64,000 nucleotides of DNA from Candidatus Heimdallarchaeota archaeon. Lineage in GTDB: Archaea > Asgardarchaeota > Heimdallarchaeia > Heimdallarchaeales > Heimdallarchaeaceae. Shown piece after piece: positions 49,650-59,538 of this stretch. A program made the translations under genes and the position numbers. The stretch spans positions 29,200 to 93,199 of the forward strand of contig JAEOSZ010000006.1 in the NCBI GenBank assembly GCA_016840095.1, written 5' to 3'. The notes under the pieces were generated by a model. It was not told the origin of the DNA. It searched no databases and saw only the letters and a list, made by a program, of their open reading frames with translations. How positions within the stretch are numbered: the first letter of the stretch is position 1; each line of letters opens with the position of its first letter.

Positions 49650-51461
49650 TTAATCATCATAAGGTGATTTTTTTATACGAATTTGAGCTAGGGAGATAAT
49701 TTGATTCGCTATTTCTTCATTAATTGAAAGTAGTTTCTTTACATCCCCAACATCTGCATTTGCTATTTTCTCAAGAGTTTTATATTCTCGAAGAAGCTTT
49801 TGAACTTTAACTTTGCCAACACCTCTTATCATTTCGAAAATTGAAGTTTGAGTTTTTTTTGCTCTTAGGTGCTTATGATAGTTAATAGCAAATCTATGTG
49901 ATTCATCTCTAACATTTTGCACTAATTTGAGAACAGATGAGCTTTGGTCGAGTTCAATTGGATCATCAGACCATTCTACAAAAATCTCTTCATTCTTCTT
50001 TGCAATACTGATGATTGGAATAGATAATTCAAGTTTTTGTAAAACTTTGATTGCGACATTAAGTTGTCCTTTCCCACCATCAATAATTAGTAAATCGGGC
50101 TGAGGATCGCTTCCTAATGTTTCAGAAGTATATCTCCTCCCTATCACTTCCTCCATCATAGCATAATCATTTGGGTCGGTATAAGTTTTCCTAATCTTGA
50201 ATCTTCTATATAGTTTCTTCTGTGGGAATCCATTCTCAAAAACCACACAAGAACCAACAGAATCTTCTCCCATAAGCGTTGAGATATCAAAACCATGAAT
50301 TATTTGGGGTATCTTATCTAGTTTAAGAACAGATTTCATATCTTCCAGAACTGTATCAAAAGCCTCTAAATGCTTCAAATCCCTCTTATACTTTTGAAAT
50401 TCATTGTGTGCATTTTTCTCTGCAATATCAATGAGTGATTTCGCGATTTTTGTTTTGAAGGTTCTAATGTTAATCTCTTCAGTTTCTTTGAATCTTTCAA
50501 CAAAATTTGGACCAACTAAAATACTAAATTTCGGTTTCCTTTCACCATAGACCAGTGTTACAATCTCACCAGTTGTTTGAAGTTGAATTTCTTCTTCTTT
50601 TGAAAATATCAAATTTGAGATGTTATTAACACGGTGATTTCTTATTTCTAATTTGCTTAATGCTAAATCACCTTCGAATTCATAATGTCCTAAAACATCT
50701 ATATTTCTTTGATTGGAATGTACATCATCCTTAATGTTCAAGATTGACCTAACTGCTTGAACTAAGTCTCTGAGAGTAGCAGCTTTTTCAAAATTCGATT
50801 CTTGAGATGCTGTCCACATCTCTTCCTCAATGTTATCCAATAAATCAGCCACATCTCCCTTTAGAAAAGAAATAACATTCTTCACTGTTTTTCCATATTC
50901 TTCTTTTGATATTTCATTTTTGTAAGGTGACAAACATCTACCTAACCTGTCTCGCATACACCGAGTGGTCGACCCTTTTTTTGTTAACTGTTTCATCTTT
51001 CTACCACAGTTGCATATTGGAAAGAGTCTTTCTACTAATTTTGCTGTTTGTTTTAGCATAGTATTGTTAGGGAAAGGCCCGAAGTAAACACTCTTTGGTA
51101 CTCTTTCATCAGTTTCACGTGCAAATGAGATTTGGGGATACTCTTCTTCCATAGTAATCCTGATGAGTAAATTGGACTTGTCATCCCTTGATCTACTATT
51201 TAACATCGGAGATAATTGCTTTATTAACTTCATTTCAAGAAGCAGTGCTTCAGGATCACTTCGAGTAATGACCCAATCTACACGGTTTGCTAATTCTTGA
51301 AGTTTATCCTCTTTTCTATCAACTGTTGTTTGAAAATGTTGTTTAACTCTGTTTCGAAGATTCTTAGCTTTTCCTACATAGATTACCTTCTCGTCTTTAT
51401 CTTTGATTAGATAAACCCCAGATTCGGTGGGGATTTCCTCAAGATCAGAAAAAAGACTCAT
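49650..51461 (-). CDS. uvrC: Excinuclease ABC subunit C
   Basis: GIY-YIG GVYLIKDKDEKVIYVGKAKNLRNRVKQHF, IHGFDISTLMGEDSVGSCVVFENGFPQKKLYRRFKI, LLIIDGGKGQLNVA, UVR motif EMWTASQESNFEKAATLRD. Confidence 0.97.
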   Translation of the reverse strand: MSLFSDLEEIPTESGVYLIKDKDEKVIYVGKAKNLRNRVKQHFQTTVDRKEDKLQELANRVDWVITRSDPEALLLEMKLIKQLSPMLNSRSRDDKSNLLIRITMEEEYPQISFARETDERVPKSVYFGPFPNNTMLKQTAKLVERLFPICNCGRKMKQLTKKGSTTRCMRDRLGRCLSPYKNEISKEEYGKTVKNVISFLKGDVADLLDNIEEEMWTASQESNFEKAATLRDLVQAVRSILNIKDDVHSNQRNIDVLGHYEFEGDLALSKLEIRNHRVNNISNLIFSKEEEIQLQTTGEIVTLVYGERKPKFSILVGPNFVERFKETEEINIRTFKTKIAKSLIDIAEKNAHNEFQKYKRDLKHLEAFDTVLEDMKSVLKLDKIPQIIHGFDISTLMGEDSVGSCVVFENGFPQKKLYRRFKIRKTYTDPNDYAMMEEVIGRRYTSETLGSDPQPDLLIIDGGKGQLNVAIKVLQKLELSIPIISIAKKNEEIFVEWSDDPIELDQSSSVLKLVQNVRDESHRFAINYHKHLRAKKTQTSIFEMIRGVGKVKVQKLLREYKTLEKIANADVGDVKKLLSINEEIANQIISLAQIRIKKSPYDD

Positions 51462-53434
51462 CTAGTTTCCACCAGTTTCTCCAGTTCTTTGATTTTATCG
51501 CGATAAAGTGCAGCTTTTTCAAAATCTAAAGTACCTGCTGCTTCAGCCATTTTTTCTTTCAAGTCATCAATTACGTATAGAATATCTTGACTGGTTAGGT
51601 CATCAGGAACCTCTATCTTCTCATCTTCTTTGGGTTCAACTTGCATTAGTGTCTCAACTATTGACCTTACTTCTTTACGAATTGTTGTAGGCTCGATACC
51701 ATGTTTTTTATTGTATTCTTGCTGAATCCTTCTCCTTCTATTGTTCTCTGCTATTGCTTCTTTCATTGAATCTGTGAGATTATCAGCAAACAAAATTACA
51801 CTCCCATGAACATTTCTACTTGCACGACCCATTAGTTGGATTAAAGAGCCTTTTGATCTAAGAAAGCCTTCTTTGTCAGCATCTAGTATAGCAACTAAAG
51901 CTACTTCAGGAAGATCCAATCCTTCTCTTAAAAGATTGATACCTACAACTACGTCATATTTACCAAGTCTAAGGTCTCTTAATATTTCAATCCTATCTAA
52001 AGTATCCACTTCATGATGCAAATATACTGATTTAATTTTCATCTCCAGTAGATAGTCTGATAACATTTCCGCACTTTGTTTTGTAATGGTTGTAACCAAT
52101 ACTCTCTCTCCCTTACAAACTCTCTGATTTATCTCACTGACCAAATCAGTTATTTGTCCTTCTGTTCCCCTAACTTCTATTTTTGGATCAACAAGACCTG
52201 TTGGTCTAATAATCTGTTCTACCACCTGTTCAGAAACTTCGTATTCATAATTCCTAGGAGTAGCACTTGTAAAAACAACATTATGCATGTACTTCTCTGT
52301 TTCCTCAAATCGGAAAGGCCTGTTATCAAATGCAGAAGGTAACCTGAATCCATGTTCAATTAGATTCTTCTTTCTAGAATAGTCTCCAGCATACATCCCT
52401 CGAAGTTGAGGAATAGTTAGATGTGATTCATCGATAATCATCAAAAAATTTTCTGGAAAGTGATCTAACAAACTAAATGGCTTTTCACCAGGTTTTCTTC
52501 TATCGAAGTGACGGGAATAATTTTCTATCCCTGAGCAACCACCAGTTTCTCTCAAAAGCTCCAAATCATAGAGAGTTTTTTGCCTTAATCTGTGTCTCTC
52601 AACTACTTTGCCATCTTTTTCAAATTCAGCTAAACGCATATCTAACTCCAATTTTATATCTTCAAGAGCTGATTCAAAGAAAGCATCGTTTGCAAGATAT
52701 TGAGTTCCAGGATATATTGAAAGGTATTCATATTCTTTCATCATTTCTCCTGTTACAGAATGTCGAGAGGTTAAACGTTCTATCTCATCACCAAAGAATT
52801 CAATTCTATAAACATAATCACCATACAATGGAAAAATATCAATAGAATCACCTCTTACCCTGAAAGTTTTTCTTTCCAATGAAACATCATTTCTTTCGTA
52901 TTGGTTCTTAACTAACTCTAACATCAAATCCTGTCTATCTAAGGTGTCACCCACCTTCAGTGCTATTCTTCTAGAGCGATAAACATCGGGAGGACCTGTT
53001 CCATAGATACACGAAACAGTCGCACAGACAATAACATCTTCACGAGTAGCCAATGCTTCAAGTGCTGTATGACGTAGTCGTTCAATTTCCTTGTTGATAT
53101 CAACATCTTTCTCAATATAGAGATCCTTTGAAGGTAAATATGCTTCAGGTTGATAGTAGTCGTAGAACGAAACATAGTAACAAACAGCAGCTGAAGGAAA
53201 CAATGTTTTGAACTCACCAAATAGCTGTGCTACAAGTGTTTTATTAGGACCAATTACTAAAGATGGTTTCTTAATCTTGTCAATAACTGATGCCATTGTA
53301 AATGTTTTACCTGACCCAGTAACTCCCAGAAGTGTTTGATGTTGATAGTTCTTATTTATTCCTTCCACTAATTGAGATATTGCTTTTGGTTGGTCTCCTT
53401 TTGGAGTGAAAAGTGTTTCTATATCCAGTGGCAT
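51458..53434 (-). CDS. uvrB: Excinuclease ABC subunit B
   Basis: PKGDQPKAISQLVEGI, TLLGVTGSGKTFTMASVI, SFYDYYQPEAYLPSKDLYIEKD, GINLLREGLDLPEVALVAILDADKEGFLRS. Confidence 0.98.
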   Translation of the reverse strand: MPLDIETLFTPKGDQPKAISQLVEGINKNYQHQTLLGVTGSGKTFTMASVIDKIKKPSLVIGPNKTLVAQLFGEFKTLFPSAAVCYYVSFYDYYQPEAYLPSKDLYIEKDVDINKEIERLRHTALEALATREDVIVCATVSCIYGTGPPDVYRSRRIALKVGDTLDRQDLMLELVKNQYERNDVSLERKTFRVRGDSIDIFPLYGDYVYRIEFFGDEIERLTSRHSVTGEMMKEYEYLSIYPGTQYLANDAFFESALEDIKLELDMRLAEFEKDGKVVERHRLRQKTLYDLELLRETGGCSGIENYSRHFDRRKPGEKPFSLLDHFPENFLMIIDESHLTIPQLRGMYAGDYSRKKNLIEHGFRLPSAFDNRPFRFEETEKYMHNVVFTSATPRNYEYEVSEQVVEQIIRPTGLVDPKIEVRGTEGQITDLVSEINQRVCKGERVLVTTITKQSAEMLSDYLLEMKIKSVYLHHEVDTLDRIEILRDLRLGKYDVVVGINLLREGLDLPEVALVAILDADKEGFLRSKGSLIQLMGRASRNVHGSVILFADNLTDSMKEAIAENNRRRRIQQEYNKKHGIEPTTIRKEVRSIVETLMQVEPKEDEKIEVPDDLTSQDILYVIDDLKEKMAEAAGTLDFEKAALYRDKIKELEKLVETR

Positions 53435-53638
53435 GCTTATTTCTCCTATCTTTTAGATGTTAAAAAGTATGTTTATCAGTAAGAAAGATTTCATTTTAAA
53501 AACAAGGAATTTGTATTACTTACTCACTTATTCAGTTTTTATTATAAAATAGGATGTAAGTTTATCCTGAGCACGCAGTACAAATGTATTAGCGATGTAT
53601 TACAATAACTAAAGAAACAATTTCTTGATTCTAAATCT

Positions 53639-53848
53639 ATGGAATTCATTAACTATTTTGATATTCCACGTGAAGAACTCGATGAAATGGGTATGATGAA
53701 TTACCTTGAGAGACTTTACAGAAGAATTGGAGCCCCAAAAGGCAAGATTAGAGCATGGTATTCTCTACCTCACGAAGATAAGTGGATCAAAAGAATCTGT
53801 GTTTTTTACACTACTGATGAAATACAAGAAAAACAAGCTGTGAGATAG
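53639..53848 (+). CDS. Small hypothetical protein
   Basis: 69-aa ORF with intergenic space both sides; no family recognised. Confidence 0.45.
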   Translation: MEFINYFDIPREELDEMGMMNYLERLYRRIGAPKGKIRAWYSLPHEDKWIKRICVFYTTDEIQEKQAVR

Positions 53849-53943
53849 TTATTCTTTGTATTTCTTTGGATAAGTTCTTTTGTTTCAATAGATCAAGTAT
53901 TTTTGTCGGTCTTAAATACTGAAAAAATTATTTTAGAACAAGT

Positions 53944-54204
53944 ATGGTATCAACTATAAAAGCAAAACAACTCATTTTAGATGATTTAGATGTAAAACTA
54001 CCTCATCAAAAAAGAGCTCTTCTTTTATTGGAATCAGATATTTTGAGAGAAAGAATGAAAGGGTATGCTTTATTGACAACTTGTTATCATATGTGTTCTT
54101 CAGATATTCGTGAACATATTAGAAGGAAATGGAAAGGGGAAAAAGACCTAAAAGGAATAAAAAAAGCGTTCATCGATTACTGCAAAAAGATTTTTCATGG
54201 ATGA
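53944..54204 (+). CDS. Small hypothetical helical protein
   Basis: 86-aa ORF, convergent with the HEAT gene and abutting it (54204/54207). Confidence 0.5.
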   Translation: MVSTIKAKQLILDDLDVKLPHQKRALLLLESDILRERMKGYALLTTCYHMCSSDIREHIRRKWKGEKDLKGIKKAFIDYCKKIFHG

Positions 54205-54206
54205 AC

Positions 54207-54983
54207 TTATTCTTTGATTTCTTCTTGTAATGGAAAATAAACAGGGAATATTAGGCGTGCGAAACTTTGATACATTTGAACACTATAATCCTTCTGTTCA
54301 ATTAATCCTTCAAGTTTAACTATCTCAGATTCTGTATAACCTTTCATATCCGGGAATTCATCACGGTCGCCATAGTCCATAACCTTGCAGATTATATCGC
54401 CTACTTGTTCCAATTCGAGGTATGATTCAATCAGAATGTGAACATGTGGAGTTAGTTTTTCTGATTGTTCTTCCTCTGCAATTGAATTAGCTATTCTTAC
54501 TACAGAAAGTATTGCTGCTCTTCTAGTAATATAATCTCTTGCATAAACTACATTCTTCAAAGGGTAAAGAACATCAACATCATCCAAATAACCAATTGCC
54601 CTTATTGCTGCATATTGTAGATCATAATCACTTTCTTCAAGTATTTTTACAAGATAAGGTTTAGATGCATAATCTTTCAAATGTCCTAAAACTTCCAATG
54701 TTGAAAGTTTAATTGCTAATGAACTCTTTTCTATAAGATCATGAAGATAATCTAAGATTTTTGTCTTAAGCTCTGGAAACTTTGAAGCAAATTCAACTAG
54801 TGTTGACGCTGCAGCATTTCTTACATTCCAATCAGAATCAACAATAAGTGGGAATATTTTATTGATACTTTTTGCTTTACCATTCTTCTGAATGAATAGA
54901 GCAAAATAAGCTCTATCTAAAGGATCCTCACTTTTTTGTTTTCCACCAATACGTAATTTTCTGAAGAAATTCACCAAACTCAT
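54207..54983 (-). CDS. HEAT/PBS-lyase repeat protein
   Basis: SDWNVRNAAASTLVEFA, SSLAIKLSTLEVLGHLKDYASKPYLVKILEESDYDLQYAAIRAIGYLDD. Confidence 0.85.
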   Translation of the reverse strand: MSLVNFFRKLRIGGKQKSEDPLDRAYFALFIQKNGKAKSINKIFPLIVDSDWNVRNAAASTLVEFASKFPELKTKILDYLHDLIEKSSLAIKLSTLEVLGHLKDYASKPYLVKILEESDYDLQYAAIRAIGYLDDVDVLYPLKNVVYARDYITRRAAILSVVRIANSIAEEEQSEKLTPHVHILIESYLELEQVGDIICKVMDYGDRDEFPDMKGYTESEIVKLEGLIEQKDYSVQMYQSFARLIFPVYFPLQEEIKE

Positions 54984-56554
54984 AATTCAAACAACCCCTC
55001 TTTTATGAGATAGCTTATGGCACCTCTTTGCGGCTGAGTTAGTTTTCTTAAGAAAGTATAATCTATCTTTCTAACTTCAAACCTTTCTTCTTTTTCTTCA
55101 TCTAAATCGAATTTGTAAGCATCTTTCCTCTTTGTAACTTGAACAGCTCTTGTAACGACGGGTAGGTTGTACGGTGATAATGATTTGTACTTTGCTTTAT
55201 GAACTGCAAACAGTGTTGCTACATGGATTCCGCCTATTTTCTTAAAGACTATAATGTCTGCAAAAGCTGGAAGGATTGTTTTGAAGTCATCTCTGTAGAG
55301 TGACATATGATTATGTAGAATAACTAGTTGATCAATTCCTACTCCGTAATCATTAGCCTCGAACACATAGACTTTCTTATCATCCACTTTTACGTAACCT
55401 TTAGAAGAAATTCTAGGTTTATCATCAAGTAATTGACCAAAAGTGGAATATTTCCTTCTGAAAACTTTACTTACATACTCTTCTATTTGTCTCCAACCAT
55501 ATGCATAGACAGACCAAATATCTGTCCATCTGCTTCTAGAAGAGTGCCAGTGTTCAACTACAAACTCTGAATGAGCATTTTTATTGACTGCTTGTAAATC
55601 TTTGATTTCATCCCAAGTAAATTCTTCAAGAAACTCCAAGTCAGACTTAAATGAGATAAGTTTTTGAAAAACAGTTTCCTCATCCTCATATTTAGTTACA
55701 AGCTTGTTCATAGCAGCAAGACTAAATTCTCCAATTGGAGGTGCAAGAAAAGCTTTCAATTCATTAGGATAAATAATAGATCTATCTTCATGTCTGGTTG
55801 GGAGTTTGTACTCTTCTTTCTCTAGCAAATAATCAATAGCTTTCTTCTGGATATAATGAGCAAAACCTTCATCTATAAGTTCGTGAAGATTTTTCTTTCT
55901 TGCTACTTTGGCCCTTTCATTTATCAGATTAATTGCTTCAATTGAGAAATTATTGAAAAGAGTGTATTTTCGAGCATCTTCTGGTGGAGTGTAAAAATCT
56001 TCAACTCCTGCTTCAGTGAATAATCTAATTACACCGATTAAATCTTGGAAATACTGCCAAGCCCAAACGTGTCTGTTCTGTGAAACTTGGTTTAATTGAA
56101 ACACATTATTTGTCATTAATTCTTTGAGAACCAGATCTAATTGGTATAATTGTGCCAATATTCTCGGTGAGTTCGATTCGGTTTTCTCGTTCATGTATGC
56201 ATGAGCAAAGGCATGAATGAGCATTACTCGCAATGTTAATTCTTGTTCCTTAGTAATTTCTCTTGGAGGGACGGAAAGATAAACCAGGGTTGGTAGGGAA
56301 TTATATACTGTCTCTTTCCCTGTAGGAAGGAAATCGCTAATTCTAGCAGATCGAAGGTTAGTAATTTGTTCAGAAGTTAGTATAGCTTGAGGTGTTCCAG
56401 TATCTTCTATTACTCTATTAATTGAGATATGCATTTCTGGATTAACAAAAATCAGAATCCTGTAATTTTCTGGAGTTTCTCCGACTAGAGTTTTAAAGTC
56501 CTCTCTAGCTTTGTTATAAACCTCTATTACATCACTTAGTTCTTCTTTAAGCAT
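54980..56554 (-). CDS. Uncharacterised 524-aa protein with degenerate gluzincin-like signature
   Basis: LRVMLIHAFAHAYMNE (HxxxH with the Glu replaced by Ala) and NLHELIDEGFAHYIQKKAI (EGxAxY-like); overlaps both neighbours in a tight operon. Confidence 0.6.
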   Translation of the reverse strand: MLKEELSDVIEVYNKAREDFKTLVGETPENYRILIFVNPEMHISINRVIEDTGTPQAILTSEQITNLRSARISDFLPTGKETVYNSLPTLVYLSVPPREITKEQELTLRVMLIHAFAHAYMNEKTESNSPRILAQLYQLDLVLKELMTNNVFQLNQVSQNRHVWAWQYFQDLIGVIRLFTEAGVEDFYTPPEDARKYTLFNNFSIEAINLINERAKVARKKNLHELIDEGFAHYIQKKAIDYLLEKEEYKLPTRHEDRSIIYPNELKAFLAPPIGEFSLAAMNKLVTKYEDEETVFQKLISFKSDLEFLEEFTWDEIKDLQAVNKNAHSEFVVEHWHSSRSRWTDIWSVYAYGWRQIEEYVSKVFRRKYSTFGQLLDDKPRISSKGYVKVDDKKVYVFEANDYGVGIDQLVILHNHMSLYRDDFKTILPAFADIIVFKKIGGIHVATLFAVHKAKYKSLSPYNLPVVTRAVQVTKRKDAYKFDLDEEKEERFEVRKIDYTFLRKLTQPQRGAISYLIKEGLFEL

Positions 56555-57932
56555 GAATTATACTCTCCCTTAATATTTGCTCACCCAAATTCTTGATTTG
56601 TGCGGGATCTATTAGAATTGGTTTTGTAATACCTTTCAACATTTGTTTTGTATGTATGTAGATTTCTTTATTTCGTAATGCCTCAGTACCCATCAAGAAG
56701 TATGAGATATTCCAATTTCTGGAACGATCACCTTTCAATGAACTAAAAATTGCGTTCAACTGCTGTAAACATTCCCTAGTATCGGCGTTTGTTTTTGTTT
56801 CAACTTCATCAAAGTATCGTTTAAGTTCCCTGCTTTTCTTATATTCGAAAGGATAGACAGGAACATTGGGCATTCCATCTGTTACAATGGTAAATTGTAC
56901 ATCTATGTCTTTGTCTGTGTGTTGCTTTTTAGCATGTTCTATAGCTGTGATTATACTCTGAACCATGTGTGTTTTTCCTCTTGCTTCAGCAGTAAGAAGA
57001 AGTTGTTCCATTTTTTTATCATCATCAACCACAAAAGGATTCTTAATAATCGGAACAACTGCAAGTTTAAACATATCAAAACGTTTTCTCTTTCTTCTAT
57101 TAATCATTTTAAAATAGTAATAGAGACTAAGACTTGTTAACAGAGCGCCATCCAATCTAGACATTTTTCCTTCAAAAACAGTTTTTTTCATGGATTGACT
57201 CATATCAACTATGAGATAAACCAAAGATCTACGATCCTTTTTTATTCTTACAATGTCTTCTTGTTTAACTTTCGAAGGAGGGACAGTCTGGGAACTTAGA
57301 ATTGCACTCTTATAGGTTTCTTTTAGGCGAATTGAACCTCGAGGTCTTTTTTGAACTTCATCAATGGGTGCAACAGAAATCTGTTTCATCAGATATCTGC
57401 CTAAAATCTTCCCTAGAAGATCCATTACACTTTCTCTAGATATTCTTTTCTTCCTACCAAATGCATCAGTTATTTCAATGTCAACAATTTCAGTTAATTG
57501 ATTTAGTTTCTCTGCTAATTGTTGGAGGTCTACAGTTGCTTCATGCTTAAGCTCTTTTAGAAGTTCCTGGATATACTTGAGAATTTCCTCAACAGTCTGT
57601 AATTCATTTCTGTTGACTCTCTCTAGTACATCAGGCAGAACTCTTTCTCCAATAAATCGGAGAAGCTTCATTTCATTTATTAGTCGATCCTCTTCTTCGG
57701 CTGTAAGAAAAGTATTCATAATTTTTTGAACGATATTGTCAATTGCAACAGCATTTTTAGCAGCGATAGATAAGACAGCACCTTCTCGAGAACTTCTACC
57801 AAGATGTGGATTCCTCCATAAACGTAGTACTTGTGCAGCATCTTCAAATTCTAAAACAAACTCTTGATTAGAATAATGCTGCAGAGGATCTGCAAATTCT
57901 GTTTCTGTTACGAAATATATTCGGTGGGGCAT
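56547..57932 (-). CDS. VWA-domain protein with intact MIDAS (ChlD/CobT/YeaH-like)
   Basis: VYLIVDMSQSMKKT (DxSxS), ARGKTHMVQSI (Thr), TIVTDGMPN (Asp). Confidence 0.88.
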   Translation of the reverse strand: MPHRIYFVTETEFADPLQHYSNQEFVLEFEDAAQVLRLWRNPHLGRSSREGAVLSIAAKNAVAIDNIVQKIMNTFLTAEEEDRLINEMKLLRFIGERVLPDVLERVNRNELQTVEEILKYIQELLKELKHEATVDLQQLAEKLNQLTEIVDIEITDAFGRKKRISRESVMDLLGKILGRYLMKQISVAPIDEVQKRPRGSIRLKETYKSAILSSQTVPPSKVKQEDIVRIKKDRRSLVYLIVDMSQSMKKTVFEGKMSRLDGALLTSLSLYYYFKMINRRKRKRFDMFKLAVVPIIKNPFVVDDDKKMEQLLLTAEARGKTHMVQSIITAIEHAKKQHTDKDIDVQFTIVTDGMPNVPVYPFEYKKSRELKRYFDEVETKTNADTRECLQQLNAIFSSLKGDRSRNWNISYFLMGTEALRNKEIYIHTKQMLKGITKPILIDPAQIKNLGEQILRESIIHA

Positions 57933-57970
57933 TTTATCATCTCTAAAAGTTACTTGATAGAGTTTGAAGA

Positions 57971-59521
57971 TTAAATATAATCTACTCTGAGTAACTGTTC
58001 ATATGATGGTTTTAGTTTTTCCACTACTTGGTTTCGAATGTTTTCTTTATATTTATCCAAGCCTTCAAATTTCACTACTAGTTCTGCTAATTCAGCATCA
58101 CTTAATGCTTTCATTTTAGATATGTCTTCAGATATATCTTGAACATTAATAGAAACGTCTGATTCTTTGATAGATGTTCGTAAAACAATCTTAATTTGTT
58201 GTAGCGCATCGTTAATCATAGAAACTGGAACATCATATGCATCCATTGTACTTCTTATTCTTTCCAATGTAATCACGTTGATATCCTTTGTTTCGTCTTC
58301 TCTTGCTTGAAGCAAAACTGTTTCTCCTATGATATTGTTCATAGTACGAAGATCAATATGGGGATTTCTCTGAGGATCATGAATTTCATCAAGACCAGAA
58401 TAAAAGTCACTTCTAGCCATTCTGCTTTCAGAACGAATACCTTTTCTTTTTAGATTCTCTGGAAGTGAATTATTTCCTAAGAATGCTAGAAAATCAACTG
58501 CTAATCTACTAACAAAATCAGTAGTTTCTTTTTCCAATTCATGAAGTTGAATAATTGAGGGATTAGCTGTAATTTTTCTTCTGGATAGAATGATTTGTTC
58601 CTCAAACATATCTTTGATGATTTGCTCTCTGCTTTCAACAGAACGAGCAGGCCATAGAACTTCAGGAATACGATTAATGATTGGCTGACTTTCTTCACCA
58701 AAAACTGTCAAAGGAGCATTTGAGGTGAAAAGAACAGCACCATCAATGTATACTGGTTCACCTTGAATATTATACTTAATACCCATAGGTTCTTCAAGAA
58801 AACCCATCAGGGATTCTAATAGGCTTAGTGGTAGTCTCTGTATTTCATTAACAACAATAAAACCATGAGATAGAACTCCTACTTTATGTGAAGTTGCAGC
58901 ATATGTGGTTGATGTATCTTTTCCGAATAGTTCTTCTAGATTTTCTACACCAGCAAGAAGCATGTATAAACTTTCAGGATCAGTTCTTGGATCTAGTTGA
59001 GCTCTTCTTACTATGGTTTTAGTGGCTCCAAGTTTGCCTAATCGATTGACTACTTCTTTTGGAGGAATTTCAAGAACACTATTGGTATTATCTAAATCAA
59101 CTTCATTTCCATCAGCAGCAAGAATTGTTTCAATGTTATTTCTACAATATGGACAGAGAGATTGCATTACACGAATTCCAGCAAAAGGATTCGCAGGGAA
59201 ATTGTTCATTACATCTATTATATATCCAGCATCCTCTAAGAATGGACATCCTTCAATATGATATTTAAAGTTGTTAATCTCCCTAACAACGTGATCTAAC
59301 AATATTCTAGCAAACAAAGATTTGGCTTCACCAGTTGGACCAGTAAGAAGAACTTTACCTCCTACTGCTAACTTATCCATTACTACGTTCTTACCAATTT
59401 CATTTCCTCTAACGCTGACATCTTTTGAGACTCTATCACGGAATTCAGGATTCATAAGGATAGACCGAACAGAAAATCCTACATAATTATCCTTCATTAA
59501 TTTCTGTATTGTGAGTGTCAT
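57971..59521 (-). CDS. AAA+ ATPase, MoxR/PrkA-like, with Cys-rich insertion
   Basis: Walker A VLLTGPTGEAKSLFARIL; insertion GCPFLEDAGYIID...GIRVMQSLCPYCRNNIE; Walker B region HGFIVVNEIQRLPLSLLESLMGFLEEP; sensor LFTSNAPL. Confidence 0.88.
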   Translation of the reverse strand: MTLTIQKLMKDNYVGFSVRSILMNPEFRDRVSKDVSVRGNEIGKNVVMDKLAVGGKVLLTGPTGEAKSLFARILLDHVVREINNFKYHIEGCPFLEDAGYIIDVMNNFPANPFAGIRVMQSLCPYCRNNIETILAADGNEVDLDNTNSVLEIPPKEVVNRLGKLGATKTIVRRAQLDPRTDPESLYMLLAGVENLEELFGKDTSTTYAATSHKVGVLSHGFIVVNEIQRLPLSLLESLMGFLEEPMGIKYNIQGEPVYIDGAVLFTSNAPLTVFGEESQPIINRIPEVLWPARSVESREQIIKDMFEEQIILSRRKITANPSIIQLHELEKETTDFVSRLAVDFLAFLGNNSLPENLKRKGIRSESRMARSDFYSGLDEIHDPQRNPHIDLRTMNNIIGETVLLQAREDETKDINVITLERIRSTMDAYDVPVSMINDALQQIKIVLRTSIKESDVSINVQDISEDISKMKALSDAELAELVVKFEGLDKYKENIRNQVVEKLKPSYEQLLRVDYI

Positions 59522-59538
59522 GAGCTTTACCTTTTTTA

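Noticed and set aside
52076-53220. Short ORFs within uvrB in alternative frames
   Set aside because: uvrB is intact and highly conserved across this interval.
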